From positions 1 through 34,886 of the forward strand of contig JAIEEY010000381.1 in the NCBI GenBank assembly GCA_029067205.1: DNA of 34,886 nt. The letters are read 5' to 3'. Positions 8,443 to 15,745 of the stretch are shown in pieces. This DNA is from Lachnospiraceae bacterium. GTDB taxonomy: Bacteria; Bacillota; Clostridia; Lachnospirales; Lachnospiraceae. The notes under the pieces were generated by a model, which saw nothing but the letters and a program-made list of their open reading frames with translations, did no database searches and was not told the origin of the DNA. The stretch's first letter is position 1. Each line of letters begins with the position of its first letter. The position numbers and the translations under genes are program-made.

Positions 8443-9195
8443 TTACCTGCAGTATTGTGCCATCCATATCCTTGTTGTATATGGAACTTTGACATTCTCT
8501 GTACCAACAGACTCTACAAGTTTTCTGATTTCTTCATTAATCAGATTAAATTTTTCTGGGGATTGGCGATAGACGGTACCATGAGATTTCCATCCCTCAA
8601 TAAAATTTTTTGCAGTAATTTCATGCACTACTGTCCCTTCCAGATATATCACCTCGCCAAACAGTCCACTCTCCTCAATAACGATTGTCTGGTCTTCTCT
8701 GCGTGTCCCATAACTGTAATCTTTGATATGTTTTTTCAATACAGCCTCTATCTCCTGCTGTAATGGGTCTTCTAAATCCCTATGATTCCACATACATGCA
8801 AACCATCCATTTAGTTTTAATATTCTTGCACCCTCCTTCAAAGCCAGCTGTCTATCGCATACATTGAAAGAAGAACCAAACGTCACAAGACCAAATACAT
8901 TGTCCTCCATCCCTGTATGCTCTCCAACTCCCACATGCCAGCTCACATTTTGAAATTGGGCTGTCCTTTTTATTCCATTTGCCCGCATTGCATCATTGGG
9001 CTCGACCGCGCAAACCTTCAATCCATATTCTGCAAGCTTTATAGTGAGATGTGCTGCCCCGGCTCCAACATCACATACTGCATCTCCTTTTTCCACTCCT
9101 GCTGTTTCAAGCATCTTGTCTATTGCAGACTGCGCATAATCTGGTCTTTTCAAATAAGCGTCTGCCAGTTCTGTATAATCCCATTCTGTCTTCAT
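8443..9195 (-). CDS. SAM-dependent methyltransferase, phosphoramidate locus (Cj1419/Cj1420-like)
   Basis: A 250-residue class I methyltransferase. Motif I CDVGAGAAHL is at residues 41-50, followed by the acidic strand end VCAVEPNDAMR; the post-I region GLVTFGSSFNVCD and the strand LNGWFACMWNHRDLEDP complete the Rossmann core. It is clearly homologous to the neighbouring product of 9241-10005, sharing the starts DYTELADAYLKRP/DFTELAKFYVDRP and the EPNDAMR motif. C. jejuni carries a comparable methyltransferase pair (Cj1419, Cj1420) next to the phosphoramidate genes, required for the O-methyl group of MeOPN. Which substrate each enzyme methylates is not readable from sequence. A good AAGGAGAG site precedes ATG 9195. 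The gene lies 88 bases before the amidohydrolase and 45 bases after its paralogue. Confidence 0.78.
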   Translation of the reverse strand: MKTEWDYTELADAYLKRPDYAQSAIDKMLETAGVEKGDAVCDVGAGAAHLTIKLAEYGLKVCAVEPNDAMRANGIKRTAQFQNVSWHVGVGEHTGMEDNVFGLVTFGSSFNVCDRQLALKEGARILKLNGWFACMWNHRDLEDPLQQEIEAVLKKHIKDYSYGTRREDQTIVIEESGLFGEVIYLEGTVVHEITAKNFIEGWKSHGTVYRQSPEKFNLINEEIRKLVESVGTENVKVPYTTRIWMAQYCR

Positions 9196-9240
9196 AATCC
9201 GCTACTCTCCTTTTAAAAACACACCCATATCTACTTCACT

Positions 9241-10005
9241 TTATTTGCACACCTGTACAGTCCATGCCCTTGATTTATAAGGAACAGATATTTCGCTGCA
9301 ATCACATAAAATATTTTCTATATTTTTCAAAATTCTCTGGAATCCTTCTTCTCCGGCCTGAACACGGATATCATTCACTGATCGCCAAATGTTCATATAG
9401 CGTTCCTTTGACATAATCTCATCATGCATACATTCCATAAATATGAGATCTTTAAAATAATTTCCTAGTTTCTGCAACATAATCTCCGTTGTCATCCTTC
9501 TTCCTGAAGACACTCGTTTCATATTTGGCACTTCTTTATAAATCATGTCCTCTATTTTCTTATGAATGTCACTTCTCTGGATATCTCTCGGATTCCAGAT
9601 TGCGGTAAAAAATCCACCCGGTCTTAAAATTCGCCTAAATTCCTCTGTCGCCTTGAGTGCATCCGTCCAATGGAAAGAAGATCCCATCAACACCCAGTCC
9701 ACACAGTTATCAGGGAGCCCTGTCGCTTCTGCCGCCCCCTCTTTCCACTCAAAAGTATTCTTTCTTTCAAACAAATTAATGCCTTCCTGTCGCATTGCAT
9801 CATTTGGTTCGACAGCATACCCCGTAAGTCCGATCTGTTCCAGATTTTCAGTTAATTTCCCAGTGCCTGCACCAACATCTGCAACGATAATATCTCTTCC
9901 AAGCTTATCCTTGATAAATGTTTTTATGTAATTCAATAAAACTAACGAATAACTAGGTCTATCCACATAAAACTTTGCCAGTTCCGTAAAATCTCCATGT
10001 TTCAT
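9241..10005 (-). CDS. SAM-dependent methyltransferase paralogue, phosphoramidate locus (Cj1419/Cj1420-like)
   Basis: A 254-residue class I methyltransferase with motif I VADVGAGTGKL at residues 41-51 and the acidic strand end YAVEPNDAMR. The segment DWVLMGSSFHWTDALKATEE and the strand PGGFFTAIWNPRDIQ are typical of the Methyltransf_11 type. I place the start at ATG 10005, giving MKHGDFTELAKFYV, which aligns with the MKTEWDYTELADAYL start of the adjacent paralogue and has GAGAAG a few bases upstream; an in-frame TTG at 10017 would add four residues. It is the second gene of the operon, 16 bases from the glutamine-kinase stop to this start. By analogy with C. jejuni it should act in O-methylation of the phosphoramidate, but the substrate is unproven. 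Confidence 0.78.
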   Translation of the reverse strand: MKHGDFTELAKFYVDRPSYSLVLLNYIKTFIKDKLGRDIIVADVGAGTGKLTENLEQIGLTGYAVEPNDAMRQEGINLFERKNTFEWKEGAAEATGLPDNCVDWVLMGSSFHWTDALKATEEFRRILRPGGFFTAIWNPRDIQRSDIHKKIEDMIYKEVPNMKRVSSGRRMTTEIMLQKLGNYFKDLIFMECMHDEIMSKERYMNIWRSVNDIRVQAGEEGFQRILKNIENILCDCSEISVPYKSRAWTVQVCK

Positions 10006-10021
10006 CTGTCTTCTCAACTTT

Positions 10022-12373
10022 CTATTTTAATATCCTTATCGTTTTCAAAAGCGCATCAATCTCGACAACCTCTGCCCGCCGGTATTTCTCAAACCGTTTC
10101 GCCCCGACGCCAATCACCGCCGGAATCCCAAGCTCTCCTGCCCGGATTGCCATATGGGAATTGGCCCCGCCATACATCGTAATCAACCCTTTGATGCCAA
10201 GGGCAAAAATCCAGTCATATCCCGGATCCGCACTCTCAATCATGACAATCTTCCCTGAAATATCGTTTGTATCCACCATTGACTCAATTACCTTAACCTC
10301 ATCACAGACTTTTAAAGAAGTGATAAAATTAGGCTCGGAATCCGGATAATAAAAGCTTTCCACGTCGTTTGCATTGAGAATAACTGGCGGAAGCGTAACT
10401 GCCCGCGTCATTTCATACTTTTTCTTTCCCTGTTGTATGGACGATAATAATCTTTCCTTTATATCTCCTGTGGATACATAAAGATCATAAACCGCTTGTA
10501 TATCAATATAACTGCATTCGTCTCTTGATACTCCCATCGCATTCCCCACCTGACTGATCAACCGGATTGCCATACTAAGATTTCTGGTAAAAACAAACTT
10601 TCCATATTCCCGTCCTTTAATGACATTCTTTATAAAATCCATGATATCCAGCACATCATTTGTCAGTCCGTTTTCCTGTAATGCATCTCTTAATTGATTA
10701 AGCTGTTCCAGGGATAAGCGAAATTTGCCTTGTTGTCCTGCCTTACAATCTGAATTTCCCACCTTCTCCATGCAGTCATCTTCTGTATTATTAAAATATA
10801 GTTCAGGTGCTTCATCATATCTCATAGAGGTGATATCATAAGTTCCTGGTCTCAAATGCCCATACTTTTTCAGAAAAGATGCCGCTGACAGCTCTTCCCT
10901 GTCCTTGTTCATAGCAGAACTAACTGTATCCACTTCCCCCATGAATGCCTCGTAATCCGCATCACTTAGGATTCCGCACGCAACAAAGGACTTTAAGATC
11001 TGTACTGCAATAAACGCAGCCCGTGCCAGTCCTGCAAACGGAAGTGTTCCATAGCGTTTGCAGTCCTCCAGAAGCCAGTAGATTTTTTCAATATCATTCA
11101 GTTCACTCTCCATAATCTTCTGGTAGCGATGGTTCAAAATCTCTATTTTCCTGTAATCCTTGCGCCACAATCCATTTTTATAATCTATAATGTGGTTTGT
11201 CACATTCCTGAGCGCATCTATGATTCGGCCGATCTCCTCCTCCGAAAAACCATGTTCCTTCAATATCTGTATTCTCTGCGGCATATCCAGTGTATAGCAC
11301 GAAAACACTATCTCAAATTCTGCCTTGTCGTGCTTTTGTGGGTTCTGTACCAGTTGTCCGATATAATAGTTGACAAGTTTTTCACTGATCTCTTCATCCA
11401 GTCCCGCTGGAATAAAAGAATTGAAACTGACACGCACATCAATATATGGCAGTCCGCAGAAATCAACCATCAGCGGAAAACTCCGCAGATTTCTATAGCC
11501 GTAATTGTCTCTCTGATATGCCCATACACTATCTGTAATAATCTCCTTGTAAAGCGACAATGCCAGTGGCTTCGGGCGGACACCTATCATTTCCGCCGGA
11601 TTCCAGTCTGTCATGACACTGTAAGCTGTCTTTTGCCCACACAGGAACGGCTTGGACTGGTTATTTTGTTTTATCTTTTCTGTGATACGGGCAAGCTCTT
11701 CTGCCTGTTTTTTCAGATCAATACGCTCCTGTAATATGCACAGTGCACGTACCTGCAATATATATAGTTCATCCTCTTGTGTGATCGCAAATTCCACATC
11801 CAGATTATCTTGTCCAAAAAATATCTCCAATTCTTCAAGCGCTGCCAAAACCTGCCTTAGTTCTTCTGGCGCTGTTTCTCTGGATGCATTTTTAAAATGA
11901 TAATATAAGTAGTCTTTGTCTCCCGTTCCAGATGTTACTGACGATGTATCCCCTGTCGCATCATAATTGATAACATAGTAATTACCATGTGTACTCGGAT
12001 CCAAGGTAAATGCCACCCCGCAAAACTTTACCTCCCTAAGCATCGGCTGAACAAGAATCTGATCATCGCCATAATCCGCACCATAGGAGTGAATCACTCT
12101 GGACACCGCATCCTGAAACGCCTCTGTACCGCAAACATCGGCTACGGATTCAAACTTTCCTGCCATAGACGCATCCTGTGTGTCCTCATTCCGACAACTG
12201 CTGCGAACGATTACATTCGCATTCCATTTCAATTCCGAGAACTGATAGAGGATCTCTTCCTTTCTCTGTTCCCACTCTGACACTGTAAACGTAAACTGTG
12301 GAAGGACTTTCGCTGTATTCAATTTACCATACATGATTTCCAAAGTTTCTGCTTTGGTTCCCAGTCTTTCCAT
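10022..12373 (-). CDS. PEP-synthase-like kinase, predicted L-glutamine kinase (Cj1418-like)
   Basis: A 783-residue protein of the pyruvate phosphate dikinase/PEP synthase type. The N-terminal ATP-grasp domain (about 1-220) has VIVRSSCRNED near residue 57 and LDVEFAI...LYILQVRAL near 200. The C-terminal swivelling domain has the phosphohistidine motif YGGANSHMAIRAGELGIP with His740. There is no PEP/pyruvate TIM-barrel after the histidine, so it is not a PEP synthase; the long middle part (about 230-640) probably binds the acceptor. C. jejuni Cj1418 has this arrangement and phosphorylates the amide nitrogen of L-glutamine, the committed step to phosphoramidate. ATG 12373 is favoured (GGAAAGG just upstream); an in-frame TTG at 12385 adds four residues. 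It is first in the operon, as expected for the pathway-entry enzyme. Rifampicin phosphotransferase is the nearest look-alike family. Confidence 0.82.
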   Translation of the reverse strand: MERLGTKAETLEIMYGKLNTAKVLPQFTFTVSEWEQRKEEILYQFSELKWNANVIVRSSCRNEDTQDASMAGKFESVADVCGTEAFQDAVSRVIHSYGADYGDDQILVQPMLREVKFCGVAFTLDPSTHGNYYVINYDATGDTSSVTSGTGDKDYLYYHFKNASRETAPEELRQVLAALEELEIFFGQDNLDVEFAITQEDELYILQVRALCILQERIDLKKQAEELARITEKIKQNNQSKPFLCGQKTAYSVMTDWNPAEMIGVRPKPLALSLYKEIITDSVWAYQRDNYGYRNLRSFPLMVDFCGLPYIDVRVSFNSFIPAGLDEEISEKLVNYYIGQLVQNPQKHDKAEFEIVFSCYTLDMPQRIQILKEHGFSEEEIGRIIDALRNVTNHIIDYKNGLWRKDYRKIEILNHRYQKIMESELNDIEKIYWLLEDCKRYGTLPFAGLARAAFIAVQILKSFVACGILSDADYEAFMGEVDTVSSAMNKDREELSAASFLKKYGHLRPGTYDITSMRYDEAPELYFNNTEDDCMEKVGNSDCKAGQQGKFRLSLEQLNQLRDALQENGLTNDVLDIMDFIKNVIKGREYGKFVFTRNLSMAIRLISQVGNAMGVSRDECSYIDIQAVYDLYVSTGDIKERLLSSIQQGKKKYEMTRAVTLPPVILNANDVESFYYPDSEPNFITSLKVCDEVKVIESMVDTNDISGKIVMIESADPGYDWIFALGIKGLITMYGGANSHMAIRAGELGIPAVIGVGAKRFEKYRRAEVVEIDALLKTIRILK

Positions 12374-12485
12374 TTTCCTTTCCAAACCTCATCTTTTTAT
12401 ATTTGTCTCTTTCATTCGACTCTTCTTTCTAATAAAATTATTCATTTACACCGCCTTTATAGCATCTCACCAGAATAAACACAAC

Positions 12486-12550
12486 AAAAAATCCCAATGA
12501 AACTATGCCTCCGGTCACTGACCTTACAACTGCATACTTTACATTGGGAC
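12486..12550 (-). terminator. Predicted intrinsic terminator of the Rpn gene
   Basis: On the minus strand TCCCAATG (12542-12549) pairs with CATTGGGA (12492-12499), followed by six T. An inner GGTCAGTGACC palindrome lies in the long loop, as does the left inverted repeat. It separates the Rpn gene from the phosphoramidate operon. Confidence 0.6.
12521..12545 (-). repeat. Left inverted repeat flanking the Rpn gene
   Basis: A 25-base sequence whose minus-strand reading (AATGTAAAGTATGCAGTTGT then AAGGT) equals the plus-strand 26-base sequence at 13645-13670 apart from one missing base. The pair faces in opposite directions around the Rpn gene. Confidence 0.75.
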
Positions 12551-12576
12551 TTTTATTTCCATATTTGATTGTAATA

Positions 12577-13506
12577 TCATTTCCAGTACATTATGATCAG
12601 TTCTTCGGCTTCTTCCTCGCTTTTCTGATATTCTTCCATAATATACTGTTTTGCCTCTGCTTCCGATATACCCCTTTTTTTAGAAAAAAGAATTACACCA
12701 ACAATCTCTGATTCCTCTATTGCAGGACACATATTCACTTTCTCCTCCCTCCCCGCATATTTTATCTTTGTGCCTGTCGCTACACTAATCACATCTGCCG
12801 CCTGACGCTCTACATTTTTAAACCGCTCATCATTCCTGGTTACTTCCATGAGCTTTTTTCTGTCTTTTGAATACTTGATGTATTTCATGACTTCTCTAAA
12901 ATTCGTATGAAATTCGTCTATTTCTTCATCGGACAGCTGACTTGGCGTAATCAAATTGATATGATAATCAGCAGCATATTTTAAGATGTTTTCATCACAG
13001 TCAGCATACATTTCTTTCAGACTCAAAGGGCCATCCCACTCATCTGCGCCATAATATATGACCAGTGTGATAACCGGAAGTAATCTATCGTCTTTCCAGA
13101 ATCCACTTAGGTACTCATCCTTACTTGGTTTTCTGTCCTTGTTCTCAGACTCTTTATGCGAGCGGGCTGTTTCAGTCACTTGTTTCGCAAGCTGCATGAA
13201 ATCGTACAATCCATCTTTTACCGGCATCGCATAGTTAATTTTATCCTCATTCTCAGCAGCCAGAATACAATAGGCAGCTCTCCCATCTGTCATTACAGCC
13301 AACATTTTTGCAACATCCCTATATCTCTGCTCCGGAACTGGGACATTATCTGCGCCATACGGAACTACTATTTCAGTTGTATCCAACTCAATCAGTCTTT
13401 CTGGCAGAATTACTTGTTTTCCATGATATAAGAACTGATTAAACACATCCGCAAAGACATCCGGACGTCTCATATATTCCTTTGTTATCGTGTCTGGCCT
13501 TCCCAC
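12577..13506 (-). CDS. Rpn-family PD-(D/E)XK nuclease / putative transposase
   Basis: A 309-residue protein of the Rpn (recombination-promoting nuclease, Transposase_31/YhgA-like) type. Family-typical segments are YRDVAKM (62-68), ILAAENEDKINYAMPVKDG (81-99), PVITLVIYYGADEWDGPLSL and a C-terminal YIMEEYQKSEEEAEELI tail. Asp64 and Glu85-x-Glu87 would be the PD-(D/E)XK metal and catalytic residues, the last position being Glu where Gln or Lys is more usual. E. coli Rpn proteins promote RecA-independent recombination and cut DNA; clostridial relatives are numerous and mostly uncharacterised. The start is GTG 13506 with GAGG about ten bases upstream. It stands alone between the phosphoramidate operon and an AAA/nuclease gene, with its own terminator and flanking inverted repeats, suggesting a mobile or recently moved unit. 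Confidence 0.8.
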   Translation of the reverse strand: MGRPDTITKEYMRRPDVFADVFNQFLYHGKQVILPERLIELDTTEIVVPYGADNVPVPEQRYRDVAKMLAVMTDGRAAYCILAAENEDKINYAMPVKDGLYDFMQLAKQVTETARSHKESENKDRKPSKDEYLSGFWKDDRLLPVITLVIYYGADEWDGPLSLKEMYADCDENILKYAADYHINLITPSQLSDEEIDEFHTNFREVMKYIKYSKDRKKLMEVTRNDERFKNVERQAADVISVATGTKIKYAGREEKVNMCPAIEESEIVGVILFSKKRGISEAEAKQYIMEEYQKSEEEAEELIIMYWK

Positions 13507-13889
13507 GTAACTGTTACCTCACTGTTTTCATTAGTATTTACAAGAATAATAACATATTATATAGAAAATCTCAAATACTTATTAAGAATATGCAGAAACA
13601 GATAGTTGAAATATCTCAGTTATTTCTTCAAACTTCCTTTTCCTAATGTAAAGTATGCAGTTGTCAAGGTTCACTTTCTATTCCAAATCCATTTAAAAGT
13701 TGTAGAAAATAATCTGCTAATCCGTCAAAACTTTCATGCACTATTCCTGTATATCTCAAAATCACGCAAAAAACAGATGCAAATTACTTTCATCCCAAAC
13801 ATACTTGACAATCCCATACTTTACATCAGTCTTTTCACGATCAATCTATTCAATTTATACAATACATAATAACAAATTAGCAAAGCGCC
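13507..13889. other. 383-base AT-rich intergenic stretch
   Basis: No convincing gene. On the minus strand near the Rpn start there is a TATAAT (13556-13561) without a clear -35. At 13643-13763 lies a copy of a repeated element, whose first 28 bases match 15600-15627 closely. The remainder is AT-rich and featureless; the plus-strand reading frames here lack ribosome binding sites and homology I recognise. Confidence 0.6.
13643..13763 (+). repeat. Repeat element copy 2, with the right inverted repeat of the Rpn gene
   Basis: Begins CTAATGTAAAGTATGCAGTT. Bases 13645-13670 form an inverted pair with 12521-12545. The similarity to 15600-15745 resumes at CCATTTAAAAGTTGTAGAAA and fades toward 13763, so this looks like a decayed copy of the element at 15600-15745, shorter by a deletion near 13675. 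Confidence 0.6.
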
Positions 13890-15497
13890 CTACACAACCG
13901 CCTCCACAATCATCTTGTCCCCAATCCGTATCTCTTTCACGCCGACCTCCTTCTTCTGGTTAAAATTAAAGCTGAGCAGATACCCCTTATCTTTATGGTA
14001 ATAGTCCAGATAATCCGCAAGCTGCTTCTCACCTCGCTCGTTGTATTCATTTCCCCGCCAGATCTTCAATTCAACGACAAACTGCTCGTCAAGGTAATCC
14101 ACGATGACATCTGTGCGCCGATCGTCTCTTGTCTGCGCCTCAACGTAGTAATTCCCTGTGCCATTGATGATCGGTCTTAGATAGAGCAGGAAAAATTTGC
14201 GGCCATATTTCTCAACAAATTTTGAATCTTCTTCTCCATAGATATCCGCAAAAGTCTCAACAAATCGTTTCATCACCATATCCATGTCAAGCTTCCCATC
14301 ATGGATAAAATAGCTCCTGTCACGCATCGCCATATTTCCAATCTGATTGGAAGTATTTGTCCCTGCAAATTCTTCTTCTGACAGGAAGTAATTGTAGAGT
14401 CTTGTCTCGAAGATGCGGTTTGCCACCTGCACTTTTCCAGCATTATTGACTGCATAGCCGAACATGCATGCAAGGCTGATCTCTTTCGTATCAAGATTGT
14501 ATGTGAATGCATTTCCTTGAAAAAGGATCTCCTGAAACATCCGCTTCATCCCTGGGTAATCATCAAGATGGCGGATCATGCTTTCGAACAGAGGCGTTCG
14601 GTCATATAAAATACGTTTGACAGCTTCCGCAATCCCTGCACTTGTCCATGCCTTACCCAAGTCACCAAAGTTACTTTCTCCAGAGAGATCTTCATCAATA
14701 CATTTGCAGATTGACGAGACAAGTACCGGATAGCCCGATGTATATTGATAAATCTCTTCCGCCATTTCCTGTACATTCATTCCGGTACAGTGATCTGACT
14801 CATATTCAGCAAGCATACCCACAATCTGACTCACAGAAAAACTCATATCAACTTTAAAATCTGCTGCAATATTCCAAGGGCTGTTATACTGGTGCTCTGA
14901 CTCTGAGCGCAGCTTTAATTTAAGATTCTTAATGTCGTGCACGCCTGCAAGAATCACTGAATGGAATGTTGGCATATCTTCGCGTCTTAGATAATATCCT
15001 CTCAACTGTGCCAGAAAATCAATAAAGACCTGATTATTTGAGGCACTGTCTACCTCATCGATTATCAGTATAATGGGACATTCGCAGCTTTCACACATAC
15101 TGCTCAGAAACGCAAACAATCCATCCAATATAACATTAGGATTATTGTTCTTAAAATCCGACAGCATTTCCCGTATCTTTACTCTGTCCTCCGTGTCTGC
15201 TTTCCTGAGTTCCGCCAGCAGTCTGTCAAGAAATCCTTGGGAAAATGCCGTCTCATCCGCAAATGTCTTTGTACCCATCTGCTGGAAATCCAATGAAAAA
15301 ACAATATACTCCTCTTCCAGATATTTTGCAAGTGCTCTTAGTGTCGTGGTCTTTCCATACTGCCGTCCCTTGTTGATTATAAAATAACTTCCATCATCCA
15401 CATAATCTTCTTTGATCTTTTTTACCCTGTCATCAAGCCGTACCATGTAGTGCCGCTGTGGAATGCATAAACCAGTCACATTAAATCTGCGCTTCAT
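13890..15497 (-). CDS. AAA ATPase with C-terminal PD-(D/E)XK nuclease domain
   Basis: A 535-residue protein of a family expanded in Bacteroides and Clostridia, often annotated as AAA-like domain with DUF1703/PDDEXK_9. Walker A is GRQYGKTTT (44-52), Walker B ILIIDEVDSA (143-152), and a possible sensor region is TFHSVILAGVHDIKNL. At the C-terminus Asp463, Glu476 and Lys478 (TDVIVDYLDEQFVVELKIW) with Gln492 form a PD-(D/E)XK signature. The start is ATG 15497 with GGAGG nine bases upstream. No biochemical function is established for the family as far as I know; defence or genome-maintenance roles have been guessed. The gene is monocistronic and bordered by two direct copies of the element seen at 13643 and 15600, next to another nuclease-fold gene. 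Confidence 0.8.
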   Translation of the reverse strand: MKRRFNVTGLCIPQRHYMVRLDDRVKKIKEDYVDDGSYFIINKGRQYGKTTTLRALAKYLEEEYIVFSLDFQQMGTKTFADETAFSQGFLDRLLAELRKADTEDRVKIREMLSDFKNNNPNVILDGLFAFLSSMCESCECPIILIIDEVDSASNNQVFIDFLAQLRGYYLRREDMPTFHSVILAGVHDIKNLKLKLRSESEHQYNSPWNIAADFKVDMSFSVSQIVGMLAEYESDHCTGMNVQEMAEEIYQYTSGYPVLVSSICKCIDEDLSGESNFGDLGKAWTSAGIAEAVKRILYDRTPLFESMIRHLDDYPGMKRMFQEILFQGNAFTYNLDTKEISLACMFGYAVNNAGKVQVANRIFETRLYNYFLSEEEFAGTNTSNQIGNMAMRDRSYFIHDGKLDMDMVMKRFVETFADIYGEEDSKFVEKYGRKFFLLYLRPIINGTGNYYVEAQTRDDRRTDVIVDYLDEQFVVELKIWRGNEYNERGEKQLADYLDYYHKDKGYLLSFNFNQKKEVGVKEIRIGDKMIVEAVV

Positions 15498-15599
15498 ATG
15501 CTTCTACCTCCTATATCAGGAACTGCCAGCAAATAATGGACTGTTCCTTCGTTCCTGCTATCATTTTAACATGACATCCAGACATATGTAAACAAAACA

Positions 15600-15745
15600 C
15601 TAATGTAAAGTATGAAATTGTCAAGGTTCGGTTACTTTTCGCACCCACCCCAAAGTAGTGGGAATCATGCGCCAACTCCATTTAGGAGCTGTGCAAAAAT
15701 AACCTGCCCCAACTCTGCACGCTATCTTTGCACAGTTCCTAAATC
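15600..15745 (+). repeat. Repeat element copy 3 with a 17-base inverted repeat
   Basis: Begins CTAATGTAAAGTATGAAATT, matching copy 2. It contains TTTAGGAGCTGTGCAAA (15680-15696) and TTTGCACAGTTCCTAAA (15727-15743), which are inverted and differ at one position, around a loop of about 30 bases. It lies directly after the stop of the 15746-17116 gene. The stem has no T-run on the minus strand, so it is probably a mobile miniature element or RNA-processing structure rather than a simple terminator. Confidence 0.6.

Larger units (their letters stand above)
12374..12576 (-). promoter_or_regulatory. Leader region of the phosphoramidate operon
   Basis: This gap holds the terminator of the upstream Rpn gene and then about 110 bases before the glutamine kinase. 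On the minus strand a TATAAA preceded at 17 bases by TTGTGT is the best promoter candidate, but its -35 is poor. I see no riboswitch. The gap also contains the left member of the inverted repeat pair described separately. Confidence 0.3.

Noticed and set aside
8356-8763. 135-codon plus-strand open frame near the methyltransferase.
   Set aside because: It overlaps the methyltransferase coding region on the other strand and shows no protein-like pattern.
10022-12373. PEP synthase or pyruvate phosphate dikinase.
   Set aside because: The phosphohistidine domain is at the very C-terminus and no PEP-binding barrel follows.
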